From the NCBI GenBank assembly GCA_021401465.1, contig JADDMT010000013.1:62001-126000 (forward strand): a DNA stretch of 64,000 nucleotides, given 5' to 3'. Shown here piece by piece: positions 49,783-59,596 of the stretch. Origin of the DNA: Teratosphaeria epicoccoides (taxonomy: Eukaryota; Ascomycota; Dothideomycetes; Mycosphaerellales; Teratosphaeriaceae). The notes below the pieces were generated by a model. That model was not told the DNA's origin. It worked only from the letters and a program-made list of their open reading frames with translations, and did no database searches. The number at the start of each line of letters is the position of its first letter. Position 1 is the stretch's first letter. The translations under genes were made by a program, and so were the position numbers.

Positions 49783-50094
49783 TCAATCACCCTTGGAGAT
49801 AGCATTTCTGCCCTCGGCATTTGCCCGCCACTCCTGTTCCCGCGCAAAACCCTTCATTGTCGCAACTTTCCTGCGCGCCACCATGTCAGCAGTCTGCACC
49901 ACCTCGGAATCCCCCGTCCCAAAGACCGATTGTGCTTGCAGACTGACCTTGTAATCGAAGTAGCACTCGGCGCCGTCCAGGGCGCCTTGACAGAAGGAGT
50001 CGGCAGTGCGCGTCGTCACTGGCTGGTCGCTCGCTGCCACTGGGAGGATGAGCATGAGGAGGGCGACGGCAAATGTACGTATGGTGGATGGCAT
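49783..50094 (-). CDS. Small secreted protein, 103 aa
   Basis: Single exon beginning at ATG 50094. Signal peptide MPSTIRTFAVALLMLILPVAAS, then SFCQGALDGAECYFDYKVSL with two cysteines, and a polar tail (MKGFAREQEWRANAEG). No family recognised. The clear signal peptide and compact frame support a real gene; function unknown. Confidence 0.55.
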   Translation of the reverse strand: MPSTIRTFAVALLMLILPVAASDQPVTTRTADSFCQGALDGAECYFDYKVSLQAQSVFGTGDSEVVQTADMVARRKVATMKGFAREQEWRANAEGRNAISKGD

Positions 50095-50475
50095 TTTCGC
50101 GAAGTGTGTGTGTCACGGAACTTGGTGCTTCTTTACAAGCAGGAGGCGTGCGGAATTGACTGAGGAGTATGGTGTACTTGTCATGGCTAGATAGACGAGC
50201 ATTACGCGAGACAGCCGAAATTGTGGTGAGACAGATGAGTCGATTCTCTTGGCACTGAGTGACTCGAGGGCTTGGACGAGGTGGCAGCTCCCTGTGTATG
50301 GCTAGGTCAAGGGAATATCATACGGGCGCCTGATCCACCGCATACGACGGGTAACTAAGTGCTGACTAAGTGCGTAATTGCTCCAGAGGGTCAGAGAAAT
50401 GTACAAGCGTGATCATTATCATTGTAAAGCAATGAAAAGAAACTCAAGCCCTAGCTTTCACTGTCGTCATGGTCA

Positions 50476-51156
50476 TCACACGTTGTACCGCCTTCTCATT
50501 GCCTGCAGAGGATCTTGATCTGGTCTGAGAAGACCTTCCCAAATTCTGGAAGGAAGCCGAATGCGACCTCTGCTATCCGATAACGGGATCACCGCCTTTT
50601 GACACCTGTCCCAAATCACCCCAGCATCCTCCTGAATTTTCGTAACCATCTCCCATGCCACGTGGATCAACTGATCCCTCACCTGGAACCCATTCCTGCC
50701 CTCGATGACGCCCCATTTGCCATTGAGCTTGATTGTGACTTCGAGGTCTGGGGAAGAGTCGTCGTATATGCAAGTCTCGACGCCGCCGTATTGCTTGTAG
50801 GATTCATCCGTGTTGATGCCAGTGTCGCTGGCATGATCGAAGGCTTTTTGCCCGATGGCGCCGAAGAGCCAGAGGTCGCCGGTCTCGACGAATTTGTTGG
50901 AGTATTGGAATTCGAGATGGTGTGGTGGCGGAGCGGGTTGTTGAGAAGAAGGCGATTCTTTTGGAGGAGGTGAGGGGGAGTTGGTCTGGAGGTGGTCGTC
51001 TCTTCTTGTGGGTTCTTCTAGCGTTGCTGTTGAGATGGGCATGTGGAATGCATCCCCGGGTTTCATTTGGGCTGCTTGCACGAGTATGATCCAGCAGTCT
51101 GGGGGTTGGTCAAGTGTGCTTTTGAAAAGGGCTGCCATTGCAAAGCAGCAAAACAT
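50476..51156 (-). CDS. Hypothetical protein, 226 aa
   Basis: Single open frame from ATG 51156 (MFCCFAMAALFKS). A Pro/Ser-rich disordered part (about 50-80) precedes a more regular region (FVETGDLWLFGAIGQKAFD, LEVTIKLNGKWGVIEG, LIHVAWEMVTKIQEDAG). It ends RPDQDPLQAMRRRYNV. No recognised domain and no clear signal peptide. Codon-like regularity of the C-terminal two thirds suggests a real protein; introns cannot be excluded. Confidence 0.45.
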   Translation of the reverse strand: MFCCFAMAALFKSTLDQPPDCWIILVQAAQMKPGDAFHMPISTATLEEPTRRDDHLQTNSPSPPPKESPSSQQPAPPPHHLEFQYSNKFVETGDLWLFGAIGQKAFDHASDTGINTDESYKQYGGVETCIYDDSSPDLEVTIKLNGKWGVIEGRNGFQVRDQLIHVAWEMVTKIQEDAGVIWDRCQKAVIPLSDSRGRIRLPSRIWEGLLRPDQDPLQAMRRRYNV

Positions 51157-51828
51157 GGTGCCGTAGTGCAGTGGGCCTATTGCTAATGGTGATCCTCGTC
51201 GCGCTAATGTGCCGCTTACGTGCCCGAGCAGGTCTCAGTGTCTCGCTCTCATGCTTGGCCTACAGTGTTCGCAGTGATCTAAGCGGCTAGAAAGGCGATC
51301 CTGTCTTCATTGACGGGGGGGCAGACACTTGATGTGAAGCTTGGCTGTGAGCTTCGGCGGTAGCAGAAGCCTCCATGACGAAGTCTCGACCTCGGTGACT
51401 GCACATATGTTCCGGGTCCATAGGAGTCGGCGTCTGACCGGACGCTCAGAGGGTGTAGCACAAGCTCTATGGGAGGTTTTGATGTGGGTTTTCATCCACA
51501 GGGCTAGTCTAGCAGAAGAAGGGGGCATCCATCGTGTCCGCAGACCAAGTTTCTTGCCGTCCATCAGCAACAGTGACAGTCCTGTCTCTTGATGATGCTG
51601 CGAACGGGCAGTGGTTCATATACGAGAGCATGTACCCCTTGTACCAACCTCTACATCGACTCGAAGTGAAAGATCGACATGTCCCAAGACGGAAGGAGCC
51701 GAGCCACGCGTGACTGCAATAGGAGGTAGCACGCTCACAGCCAGTCCATGTACACGTCTTTTCGAGCATCGTTGCACAGATCTTCAGACTTCCGCCGTGC
51801 CAGAAACATCCACATCGGCTTCCGCAAG
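51157..51828. other. Intergenic upstream of MTAP
   Basis: No gene recognised; short frames only. Contains the promoter of the phosphorylase. Confidence 0.45.
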
Positions 51829-52813
51829 ATGGCCAACATCTCAAGCACTTACAACGGTCAGCACCATCCCCCCACCCCCAACTTTCCCCACTAATGTCCG
51901 GCCAGACCCAATCCGCATTGCAGTCATCGGCGGCACAGGCCTGCAGCATCTGCCTCACTTGCAACACGTCGCCACCCTCACCCCAGACACCCCGTGGGGC
52001 CACCCATCTTCTCCAATCTCAGTCCTCCACCACCCATCCCCATCTACTCAAAAACCAATCCCAATCGCCTTCCTCAGTCGACATGGCCTTTGCCACCAAC
52101 TCGCGCCCCACGAAGTGCCCGCACGCGCCAACATCGCCGTCCTGAGGAGCATCGGTGTGCGCACCATCATCGCCTTCTCGGCCGTCGGATCCCTGCAAGA
52201 AGCCATCAAGCCCCGCGACTTCGTCGTCCCGGACCAGATCATCGACCGCACCAAAGGCATTCGACCGTTCACTTTCTTCGAAGGTGGGATGGTCGGTCAC
52301 GTCGGCTTCGCGGATCCATTTGACCCCACTCTGGCGACTCTAGTGCGCAAATGCGGGCACAGCCTGGAAGGCGACAACATCGTCCTGCACGACAAGGGCA
52401 CGATAGTGTGTATGGAGGGTCCGCAATTCTCGACTCGAGCAGAGTCGAATCTGTATAGGCAGTGGGGCGGCAGTGTGATCAATATGAGCGCGCTGCCTGA
52501 GGCGAAGCTGGCGAAGGAGGCTGAGATTAGTTATCAGATGATTTGCATGTCGACTGACTATGACTGCTGGCGGGAAGGCGAGGACGTGACTGTTGAGATG
52601 GTCATGGGGAATATGAAGGCGAATGCGGAGAACGCTAGACGGTTCGTCGGTGCTGTGCTGGACGAGCTGAGCAAAGAAGAGCACACGGATCTAGTCGCCG
52701 CGAAGCATCTCGAGGGCTCTGTCAAGTTGGCAGGCGGCATTACCGCACCGGACGGACGGTCACTGGAGGCGAAGAAGAAGCTGGACTGGTTGTTTCCGGG
52801 CTATTTTTCGTGA
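51829..52813 (+). CDS. MEU1: S-methyl-5'-thioadenosine phosphorylase
   Basis: Two exons, 51829-51856 and 51906-52813 (intron GTCAGC, branch CACTAAT, GCCAG, 49 nt), 311 aa. Phosphorolysis of methylthioadenosine to adenine and methylthioribose-1-phosphate in methionine salvage. The splice yields MANISSTYND-PIRIAVIGGTGL, a typical start; an unspliced frame back to 51611 has no good ATG. Family motifs: FLSRHG, ANIAVLRSIGVRTIIAFSAVGSL, CMEGPQFSTRAESNLY, VINMSALPEAKLAKEAEISY and MSTDYDCW. Length matches the family. Confidence 0.92.
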
Positions 52814-53036
52814 TTGCTCACGGCCAGGATCTTCTAGCGTCAGGGGGAATTGGCATACATGGCGTTCACGAGGCAAGAACAATGCAGTCTCAACGATGGC
52901 TGACCATTGACATAGGGCACTTAGCTTTCAACAAGTGCACTGTATGAGTCTGCTAGTTTCAGATACCCAATAACATACCATGCTGACAGAATCAGTCTGC
53001 GCAAGCTCCCAACCATTGAGGTCTGGCACTTCTCCT

Positions 53037-53603
53037 TCACGAAGCGCACCTTCTCGCCGACGACGCCGTGGCCGCAACGAAGACGGCATGGCGTAGTCTC
53101 GCATATGTAGCAGTTCCACCCACATCAAAACTGAAGAGCTCAGTCAACCCCACCGACGTTCCGGTAAAGCGATCGACAGGATCATCGAATCGCTCAGTCT
53201 GTCGAAACTTCACGACGAAGGCTTCGTGACCATGTCAGTCCGCAGACGAACGACCACATCCACTCATCGTCTCCGTTAAGATTCCTCCTTAATCAAACCA
53301 ACACGGGCAAGGAATTTACTTACGCAATACGTCTTCTCCCACCGCGCCAATTGATTCGCAAACTCGCACATTTTATCCGCTGGCCTGTTCGTAATCGAGA
53401 CTGAGTCGAGAGATGGCGTGCACAATGTAAATTCTGTGCTTCATTAGCACGAAGCACGAATTGTCACATGTTGTGTTGCAGAAAAAATCTCTCCACATGA
53501 TTGCGCCGTCGCACTCGTTGGCGTTTGGGAGCGCTGAGCAATTTGCGGGCGTGGAGGGGGCGATGCATGTGAGGGAGAGGGAGAGGAGAGAGGGGAGGGG
53601 CAT
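53037..53603 (-). CDS. Candidate small secreted cysteine-containing protein
   Basis: Proposed exons 53468-53603, 53324-53400, 53037-53198, 124 aa. Start MPLPSLLSLSLTCIAPSTPA looks like a short signal peptide, then NCSALPNANECDGAIMWRDFFC. After a 67-nt intron (GTGACA...CTCAG) the frame reads RPADKMCEFANQLARWEKTYC. It abuts a strong GTAAGT donor, and the frame after a CGACAG acceptor stays open to TGA (TERFDDPVDRFTGTS). The second donor is convincing; the first intron and the last exon are uncertain. No family recognised. Divergent from the cysteine-rich gene at 53932 (328 bp apart). Confidence 0.35.
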
Positions 53604-53931
53604 GGTCGGTATGATTCGGGCGGATGTGGAGCGGCATAAGAGGTTGGAGGGTTCGGGAGATGATGGAGTGGAGCTGATTGTCGCGGAGTCGAAATACCTT
53701 GGACGGTCCGCGTGAGAGTATTCGTCGCTCGGGATCCGACGGCGCTTCCGCAAGAGGCACTCGTATTTCTCAAACCCACATGATAGCGCACGCACCGGTC
53801 TCGCGAGTCGACTACTTGGGCACCGAAAATGATGGCGAGACAAAGACCTCGCAGCTGCAGAAAGCATTCTCGCCCTTCCCTCCCTATCCCTCGCCTCGCT
53901 TCCGCAACACAGCCCCCAGCCATCCTCCACG

Positions 53932-54276
53932 ATGAAGCCCACCGTCCCCGTCTCCCTCCTCCTCCTCACCACCGCGACGACCGCAACCGACCCACCCAAG
54001 CCCACATCCACACCAACTCCTGCAGTGTGTATGGAGCTGTACAGCACTCTGAAACGGCAAAAAGCCTACTGCGGGAGGTGCTGCGATTTGAATTTCCCCT
54101 GCGATAGCTCGGAAAACCACACGCCGTGTCTCCAGGTGAGTGCAACCCAGTTTTTCGGAGCTGTGGAGGTAGTGAAAGGGTACAACCTGACGAGTTTGGG
54201 GACTTAGGGAGCTGGGACGCCGTATGCATCGTGTTACGACGCATGTTTGGAGCTGTTAATCGGCCACTGGGAATAG
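53932..54276 (+). CDS. Small secreted cysteine-rich protein (effector-like), copy 1
   Basis: Two exons, 53932-54135 and 54208-54276 (intron GTGAGT, branch CCTGACG, TTAG, 72 nt), 90 aa. Signal peptide MKPTVPVSLLLLTTATTA, Pro/Thr spacer, then a cysteine core: C-x13-C-x2-CC-x5-C-x8-C in exon 1 and YASCYDACLELL in exon 2, eight cysteines in all. No family recognised; size, secretion signal and cysteine content are typical of fungal effectors or antimicrobial-type peptides, but this is inference. A decayed tandem copy follows at 54649. Confidence 0.6.
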
Positions 54277-54303
54277 GGAAGGGCGCCTGCACGAGATCCC
54301 CCC

Positions 54304-54324
54304 GGGGGGGGGGGGGGGGGGGGG
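54304..54324 (+). repeat. Poly-G homopolymer, about 21 bp
   Basis: Uninterrupted G run between the two cysteine-rich gene copies, preceded by CCCC. Confidence 0.9.
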
Positions 54325-54648
54325 TGAAGGCTCGTATGCGCAGCATTTTCTCTTGGTTCGGAGAGCGAGCTTCTGGTTTGAGCGGTGGCGAGTGCACACA
54401 CACACCTACACAGAAAAGAAAAATCCAATCTACCCATGCAACCGAGACATCCACCAGCCATCCGCACACAAGCTCGAAAAGTCCCATCTCGCCAGACACA
54501 CAAGAGCCTTAGCCCGACATCTGAGCCATAAGGAAGATCAGCCACCCCTCGCTCTTCCCAGTTCACCCCAGAAAGAAAACAAGAAAAGAGAAAGAAAAAC
54601 CTCTCCATCAAGTTCCCCAAACAACCGCGCCACCAGCCATTCTTAACA

Positions 54649-54926
54649 ATGAAGTCCCCCACCCCCTCCTCGTCCTCCTCCTCAACCTCACCGCGTCGAC
54701 CGCCCAGGCTGACTGCTGAATCCAAGCACTGCAAGGCAAGCACTCAGAGTAGCTATTGCACTAATTGCTGCAATGGCTACTACCCGTGTGGTGGGGGGGG
54801 GGGGGCCAATATATAAGTGGCACTGCATATGATCGTAGATGGCAGGGAGAGCTGACGGTGTCTTTGTGGGAATCAGGTAGCGGGACGAAGTTCGACGGAT
54901 GTATTGACGGGTGTTTGGCGGTGTGA
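54649..54926 (+). pseudogene. Frameshifted tandem copy of the cysteine-rich secreted gene
   Basis: The leader (CCAGCCAT..C...AC(A/G)ATGAAG), signal peptide, cysteine core and second exon of the gene at 53932 are all recognisable. From the ATG the frame gives a Ser/Pro-rich run; the hydrophobic LLVLLLNLTASTAQA signal lies in another frame. The cysteine core (CKASTQSSYCTNCCNGYYPC) is back in the first frame. So one shift sits in the C-run after ATG and a second just after the signal peptide. Exon 2 (FDGCIDGCLAV) is intact after ATCAG at 54876. The intron holds a 12-bp poly-G run. A sequencing error at the C-run cannot be excluded, but two shifts argue for decay. Confidence 0.55.
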
Positions 54927-55874
54927 AGGGTCGGTCGTGTTGCGGAGAAGGAGGAGGGGGAGGAGGAGGAGGAAGAGGAGGAGGGAAGTGATCTATACGC
55001 TTCGTAAGAGGTACGAGAGTCGGGAATAGGCAGACGTATGCAGCAGTGTTCTTCCCTAGGCCCAAGGCATGAAGGTTCTGTTTTGTTCGGACCGACCGGC
55101 GGCGGGGAGGTGTGTAGAAGAGTTACAAGAGAGCGAAAAGAATGGGACTCTCCGACTCTCCGATATCAATTTCGCCACTCTCAAGCCAGATCCTGAGATA
55201 CCAGCGCGGTGGTCGTCCAAGCACTGCCACAAATTTCCTTCCCAGGAAAATGGCTGCTTTCACCAGAGACATTAACCCCACAAAGGTCCTTCCACAGACC
55301 TCTTTGCACCGCTCATCTCACCTTCCCTACCTTGGAAACAGCCCCTACTCGCCTTCTCACCTCACCACCCCGTTTCATCATTTCCTTGAGAAAAAGTCCG
55401 GCGCCCCCGCCCCCGGGCTTTTTTTTTTCATGATATGATACGACTTAGTAGTTCGATGATTGTAAGTATGTATTTATGCATGGAGAAAAGAAGAGTCGGG
55501 CGCGAAAGCATTTGTGAGGAAGATTCGATGACTTTTTGATCGGTGAAAGGGCTTTCAGTTGGGAGAGGGTTGCAGGAGTAATTCTCGTGTGGACTGGACT
55601 GGGGTTTGCGGATTCTTGAGGTTCCCAGGGTCAGGCAGCATGATCTTTTGCCAAGGCCTGGCGAGAGAGGTGCTTATCGTCCTGGGGTGATGCCCTCCTC
55701 TATTTTATCGTGCGGCGCTATGCTGATATACTACTACTGCTGACTGTATCACCGGCTCCGCGTGAAATAAAGGGTTCTCACACGCCCGAGCCGTCTGTCC
55801 ATATCTTACACCTGCGCACCAACGCGGCGAGATTCCAGCGATTGATCATGACGGTGGCATCCCTGTGGAGGCAT
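54927..55874. other. Intergenic 3' of the cysteine-rich cluster and RPN7
   Basis: No gene recognised. Contains GGA-rich (54945-54990) and pyrimidine-rich tracts and a T9-10 run near 55420. Confidence 0.45.
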
Positions 55875-57492
55875 TCAGGTCCTTTCGCTCCCGCGCAGCC
55901 GCACGACCTGCCCGTACTTTTGTAATTTTGTGATGAGCTGATCGCCTTGGCGGACAACGTCGTTGTATCTAGGAATGTGGTCAGCGTACATAGCGACAAG
56001 GTACAAGAAATGGGCACACTCACTGTCTGTTCTTGTCATCGCTCCTGGTGGTCTCAATGACTCCCTTCACTCGATCGATGCTCCCCGGCAAGCGCTGACT
56101 CGCAATGAACGGCGCCAAGTCCTTGTCCAGCCAGTCCACCGACACGCCAAAGCTGTTAGCCATGCTCTCAAGCCCAACAACCTTGTAGCTCTGCAACAGC
56201 TGGGCGTACGCTCTCAGACGCATCTCCCGGACGAACCACGCCTTGTGCTCGTACAGATAGCGGTCGCGGGCCAGGAAGTTTTGCTCGACGGCAGCGAGCG
56301 AGGTGAAGAAGGAGCTGTAGTCGCCGGAATACAGACTTTGAATCATGTTGGCGATGGGCGAGAATTCGACGGTTGGCTCGGCTTTGGCTTGTGCTTCGGC
56401 GGATGCAGAACCGGAAGCGAGAGTGGTGAGGTTGACAGCTGTTGGGCGCGGGTTGACGGACGAGGGGGTGGTGGTGGTGGTGGTTGAGTCGTCTGCCATG
56501 TCTTCATTCTGGCCGCCAGTGCCGGCGGATGGACGGCCGGAGAGGGCCGCGAGGCGGTCCTGGTTGGAATCGGCGCCAAAGACTGCGCGGATCTCGGGTG
56601 CATCGACGACTTTGCTCTTGAAGTCGCGTCTCGGGAGGCTAACAGCGCCGGCGAGAGTGGCGTAGACGACGAGGCTGGAGTAGGGACATAGCTCGGTGGA
56701 GGTGAAGGTGGACAGCGAGTCGAGAAGTAGAGGAGCGGCGAGGTTGTATGCGCGGATGGTGAGCAGATGCAGACCCTCGTAGGCCTTGAGCCTGTTCCTC
56801 CTGTCCCAATCGCCGCCACTCTCCACCAAGATGCGGGCGCGATCGACGCTCTTCTTGACCAGCAGCTTGTCGTCGAAGAACAGACCTATGCGGATGATGG
56901 CCAGGACGATGTCGATCTTGGTGCCCAGGATGCTCGTCTTGTCCAGCACCGTCTCAAACTCCTCCAGGGCCTTGTCCTTGTCGCCGATGCGCGCGTACCA
57001 CTCGGCGCGCTTCGCCTGTGCCGCCTGCACCTCGGTCTCGCCCTCACGCTCCTTGGCCTCGTCTTCTTCCTTCCGGATCGCCTCCCGCTCCCGCTCGTTC
57101 TCCGCCTTCAGCTCGTTGTACAGCGTCTCGTCCCACGGCAGCTCCACACTTCGGTCCGTCTTGCCGCCGAGGACGCCGAGGATGGACGGCGCGTTGATGC
57201 TGCTCGTTCGTCGTAGCGGCGATGAACTGCTGCCGGCGGTGTTGGAGCGGGAGAGGGTGGGGCTCTTGACACCGCCGCCGCCGGAAGCTGACTCGCCGCT
57301 CGCGTTGATCTTTCCTGAGTCGGGGTGGGCGAGATAGGCGTAGAGGGGCGCCATGTTGTGCTGACGGATGGCATTTTGCAGGTGGGTGCGTGATGAATGC
57401 CTGGCGGCGGGGTCGGTGGTGGGTGCGGCGAGGGTGAAGACGGCTTGGGCGAGGGCAAGGTTGGGGTAGGTGAGGTATTGCGGGTCGCCCAT
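55875..57492 (-). CDS. RPN7: 26S proteasome regulatory subunit Rpn7 (PSMD6)
   Basis: Two exons, 56024-57492 and 55875-55968 (intron GTGAGT, branch GCTGAC, CCTAG, 55 nt), 520 aa. Rpn7 is a PCI-domain lid subunit of the 19S particle. Start MGDPQYLTYPNLALAQAVF with NAIRQHNMAPLYAYL. The TPR-like helical region includes KRAEWYARIGDKDKALEEF and IDIVLAIIRIGLFFDD. The PCI domain includes SLYSGDYSSFF, MRLRAYAQLLQSYKVVGLESMA, and ends in exon 2 with YNDVVRQGDQLITKLQKYG. Insertions rich in Ser/Gly (about 62-100) and Thr (about 345-385) make it longer than the usual ~400 aa. Head to head with LUC7 (228 bp). Confidence 0.92.
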
Positions 57493-57720
57493 GGTGGTGG
57501 CCGCTGTTAATGGGGGGGTGGGGGGGGGTGTGGTGTGGATGTATTGGCGTGGAGGGCGTGATGAGTAATGTACAGAGTCAGTAACGGTTGTGTCTGACCA
57601 GGCAGGTGTGCCGACCTGACACTTCTGCTTCTCCACGTGATTCCTCATGGAAATGTGTTGTTCCCCTCATACATTCATTAATCACTAACATATCGACCGT
57701 CATTCATCAATTCGCCCATC

Positions 57721-58626
57721 ATGGCTGCCGAACAGCGCCGCCTGCTCGAGCAGCTCATGGGCGAACAGCTCATGTCCGCCGGCACCGCCCCCAAGCAGCC
57801 CGCCCTCGAGATCACCTCCCCCAAAGTCTGCCGCTCCTACCTCTGCGGCTCCTGTCCCCACGACCTGTTCACCAATACCAAGCAAGATCTCGGCCCGTGT
57901 CCCAAGTCCCATCAACCCAATTTGAAGGAAGAATACCACGCCGCGAGCGAGCAGCAGAAGAAGGACTGGGCCTTCGACTGGGACTACCAGCGCGATATCG
58001 GGCGCTATGTCGCCGACTGCGACAGGAGGATCGATGCGTCGCAGAGGCGCTTGGAGAAGACGGCGGACGAGATCCGCCAGACCAACACCCTGTTGAAGCA
58101 GATTTCCGACTTGGCCAGGACCATCGACGCCGGCATCGTCGAGGTCGAGATCCTGGCTGAGGAAGGCGCCGTCAATCTCGCCGTCCAGGAGCATCACAAG
58201 CTGAAGCTGGCCAAGGTGCAGAAGGAGGACCGGGAGAGGGAGCTCAAGAATCTGTCCGACACATCCGGGCCGAGCGGACACCAGAAGCTGCAAGTTTGCG
58301 ATGTCTGTGGTGCGTACCTGTCAAGACTCGACAATGACAGGCGCTTGGCCGACCACTTCTTTGGCAAGATGCACCTCGGGTATGCACAGATGCGGAAGGA
58401 GGCCGAGCGGTTGTCCAAGGACTTGAAGGGCAGGCCGCCCATGTCGAGGAATGATGGATACGAAAATGGTGGGGGCGACGATGGCTACGGCGTAGGCGGT
58501 GGATACGGCAGTGGGGGATATGGAGGCCGAGGTGGCGGTTATGGAGGTGGAGGATATGGCGGTCGTGGCGGGGGCTATGGTGGCCGAGGCAGAGGGAGAG
58601 GCGGTGGCGGGTACCACAGGTGGTGA
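57721..58626 (+). CDS. LUC7: U1 snRNP-associated Luc7 protein
   Basis: Single exon, 301 aa. Luc7 helps U1 snRNP choose 5' splice sites. N-terminal MAAEQRRLLEQLMG helix, first zinc finger from Cys37 (VCRSYLCGSCPHDLF..CPKSH), then DWAFDWDYQRDI and a coiled coil. The second zinc finger begins near Cys194 (VCDVCGAYLSRLDND, DHFFGKMHLGY). Fungal-type C-terminus is Gly/Tyr/Arg-rich (GGYGGRGGGYGG repeats, about 240-300), replacing the RS tail of animals. Start is the first ATG, in good context (CATCATGGC). Confidence 0.93.
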   Translation: MAAEQRRLLEQLMGEQLMSAGTAPKQPALEITSPKVCRSYLCGSCPHDLFTNTKQDLGPCPKSHQPNLKEEYHAASEQQKKDWAFDWDYQRDIGRYVADCDRRIDASQRRLEKTADEIRQTNTLLKQISDLARTIDAGIVEVEILAEEGAVNLAVQEHHKLKLAKVQKEDRERELKNLSDTSGPSGHQKLQVCDVCGAYLSRLDNDRRLADHFFGKMHLGYAQMRKEAERLSKDLKGRPPMSRNDGYENGGGDDGYGVGGGYGSGGYGGRGGGYGGGGYGGRGGGYGGRGRGRGGGGYHRW

Positions 58627-59596
58627 GGCCGAGGGCGTGACGGATGAGCTCTTGAACAGAAAGATACCTGAGCATGTGGGTGCGAAGGCCCGCACAGCAG
58701 CCGCGAAGGATGAAACGGCACAACCGACTCGTGCCTGTAGGGGCGGCATACACATTTTATGCGGTCCAACGCTGGCGAGTGACCAGTGACGTGAGGATAT
58801 CGATTAGCGAGGCGTTTCGGGAATGATCTGTAAGCGCTTTCTTCTCATTACCGGCTTCACACGTCTTATGTCTAACCGTTTCTGTTGTAATCAGCTCGGA
58901 CTGCAACGTGCGAAACGCGCTCTATGAGTTATAGCGGAGAAGACGGCGGCACTGGCTCGAGACTCACTGTGGTGCTACGCGATGCAGTGTCATCGTCACG
59001 AGTCTCAGGGCAAGCGGAAGATTCTCATCCGGACGCATCCTCTCCCACGCTGCCTGTGGCCTCCATTCTCGGGTCTGCTGATCTCTCTCTGCCTACTGAG
59101 TACTACTGTTGTGGACTGCTCCATGCTGGACGGATCGCAAGTCATCTGTGGTCCGCTTCCGGCACGGATGCTGGAGCTGAAGCAACGAACACGCCTAGGT
59201 GTTGGGCGGCTGTGGCGCAGCTGGAGTTCAAACATGCGAAGCGCAATCGTGCTTGGACCAGGTCTCGGGTGGCAGCCTCAGGCCTCCCCGGAAATGTTCG
59301 CAGTCACGCTGTATCTTGCTAGGGCGAACGTGTGTCAGATTCGTCGAACAGATCGAGACCCCCTTCATTCAGCGCATCTCGAATCTGTCAACCGGACCAA
59401 GACATATTGTCCTGTCCAAGAAGACTTGTGAAAACTACGTCAGCATGTCAAGAAACATAAGGGTGAGGCAGCTTTGTGCATCATGTACGTACCACCGACC
59501 ATCGACCACCGACCATCGACCATCAACCATCGACCATCAACCATCGAGCTTTGACCTAACCACCCGTCATTGGCACTTGAGCATCATGCGTCAGCA
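58627..59596. other. Intergenic with heptamer repeat
   Basis: No gene recognised. Holds the ACCATCG heptamer array at 59491-59546. Confidence 0.45.
59491..59546 (+). repeat. Heptanucleotide tandem array (ACCATCG-type), 8 copies
   Basis: Eight consecutive 7-bp units alternating ACCACCG, ACCATCG and ACCATCA, 56 bp in all. Non-coding. Confidence 0.85.

Noticed and set aside
51611..51828. Extended N-terminus of the MTAP frame
   Set aside because: It has no good ATG, and a short first exon plus a 49-nt intron gives the typical MANISSTYND-PIRIAVIGGTGL start.
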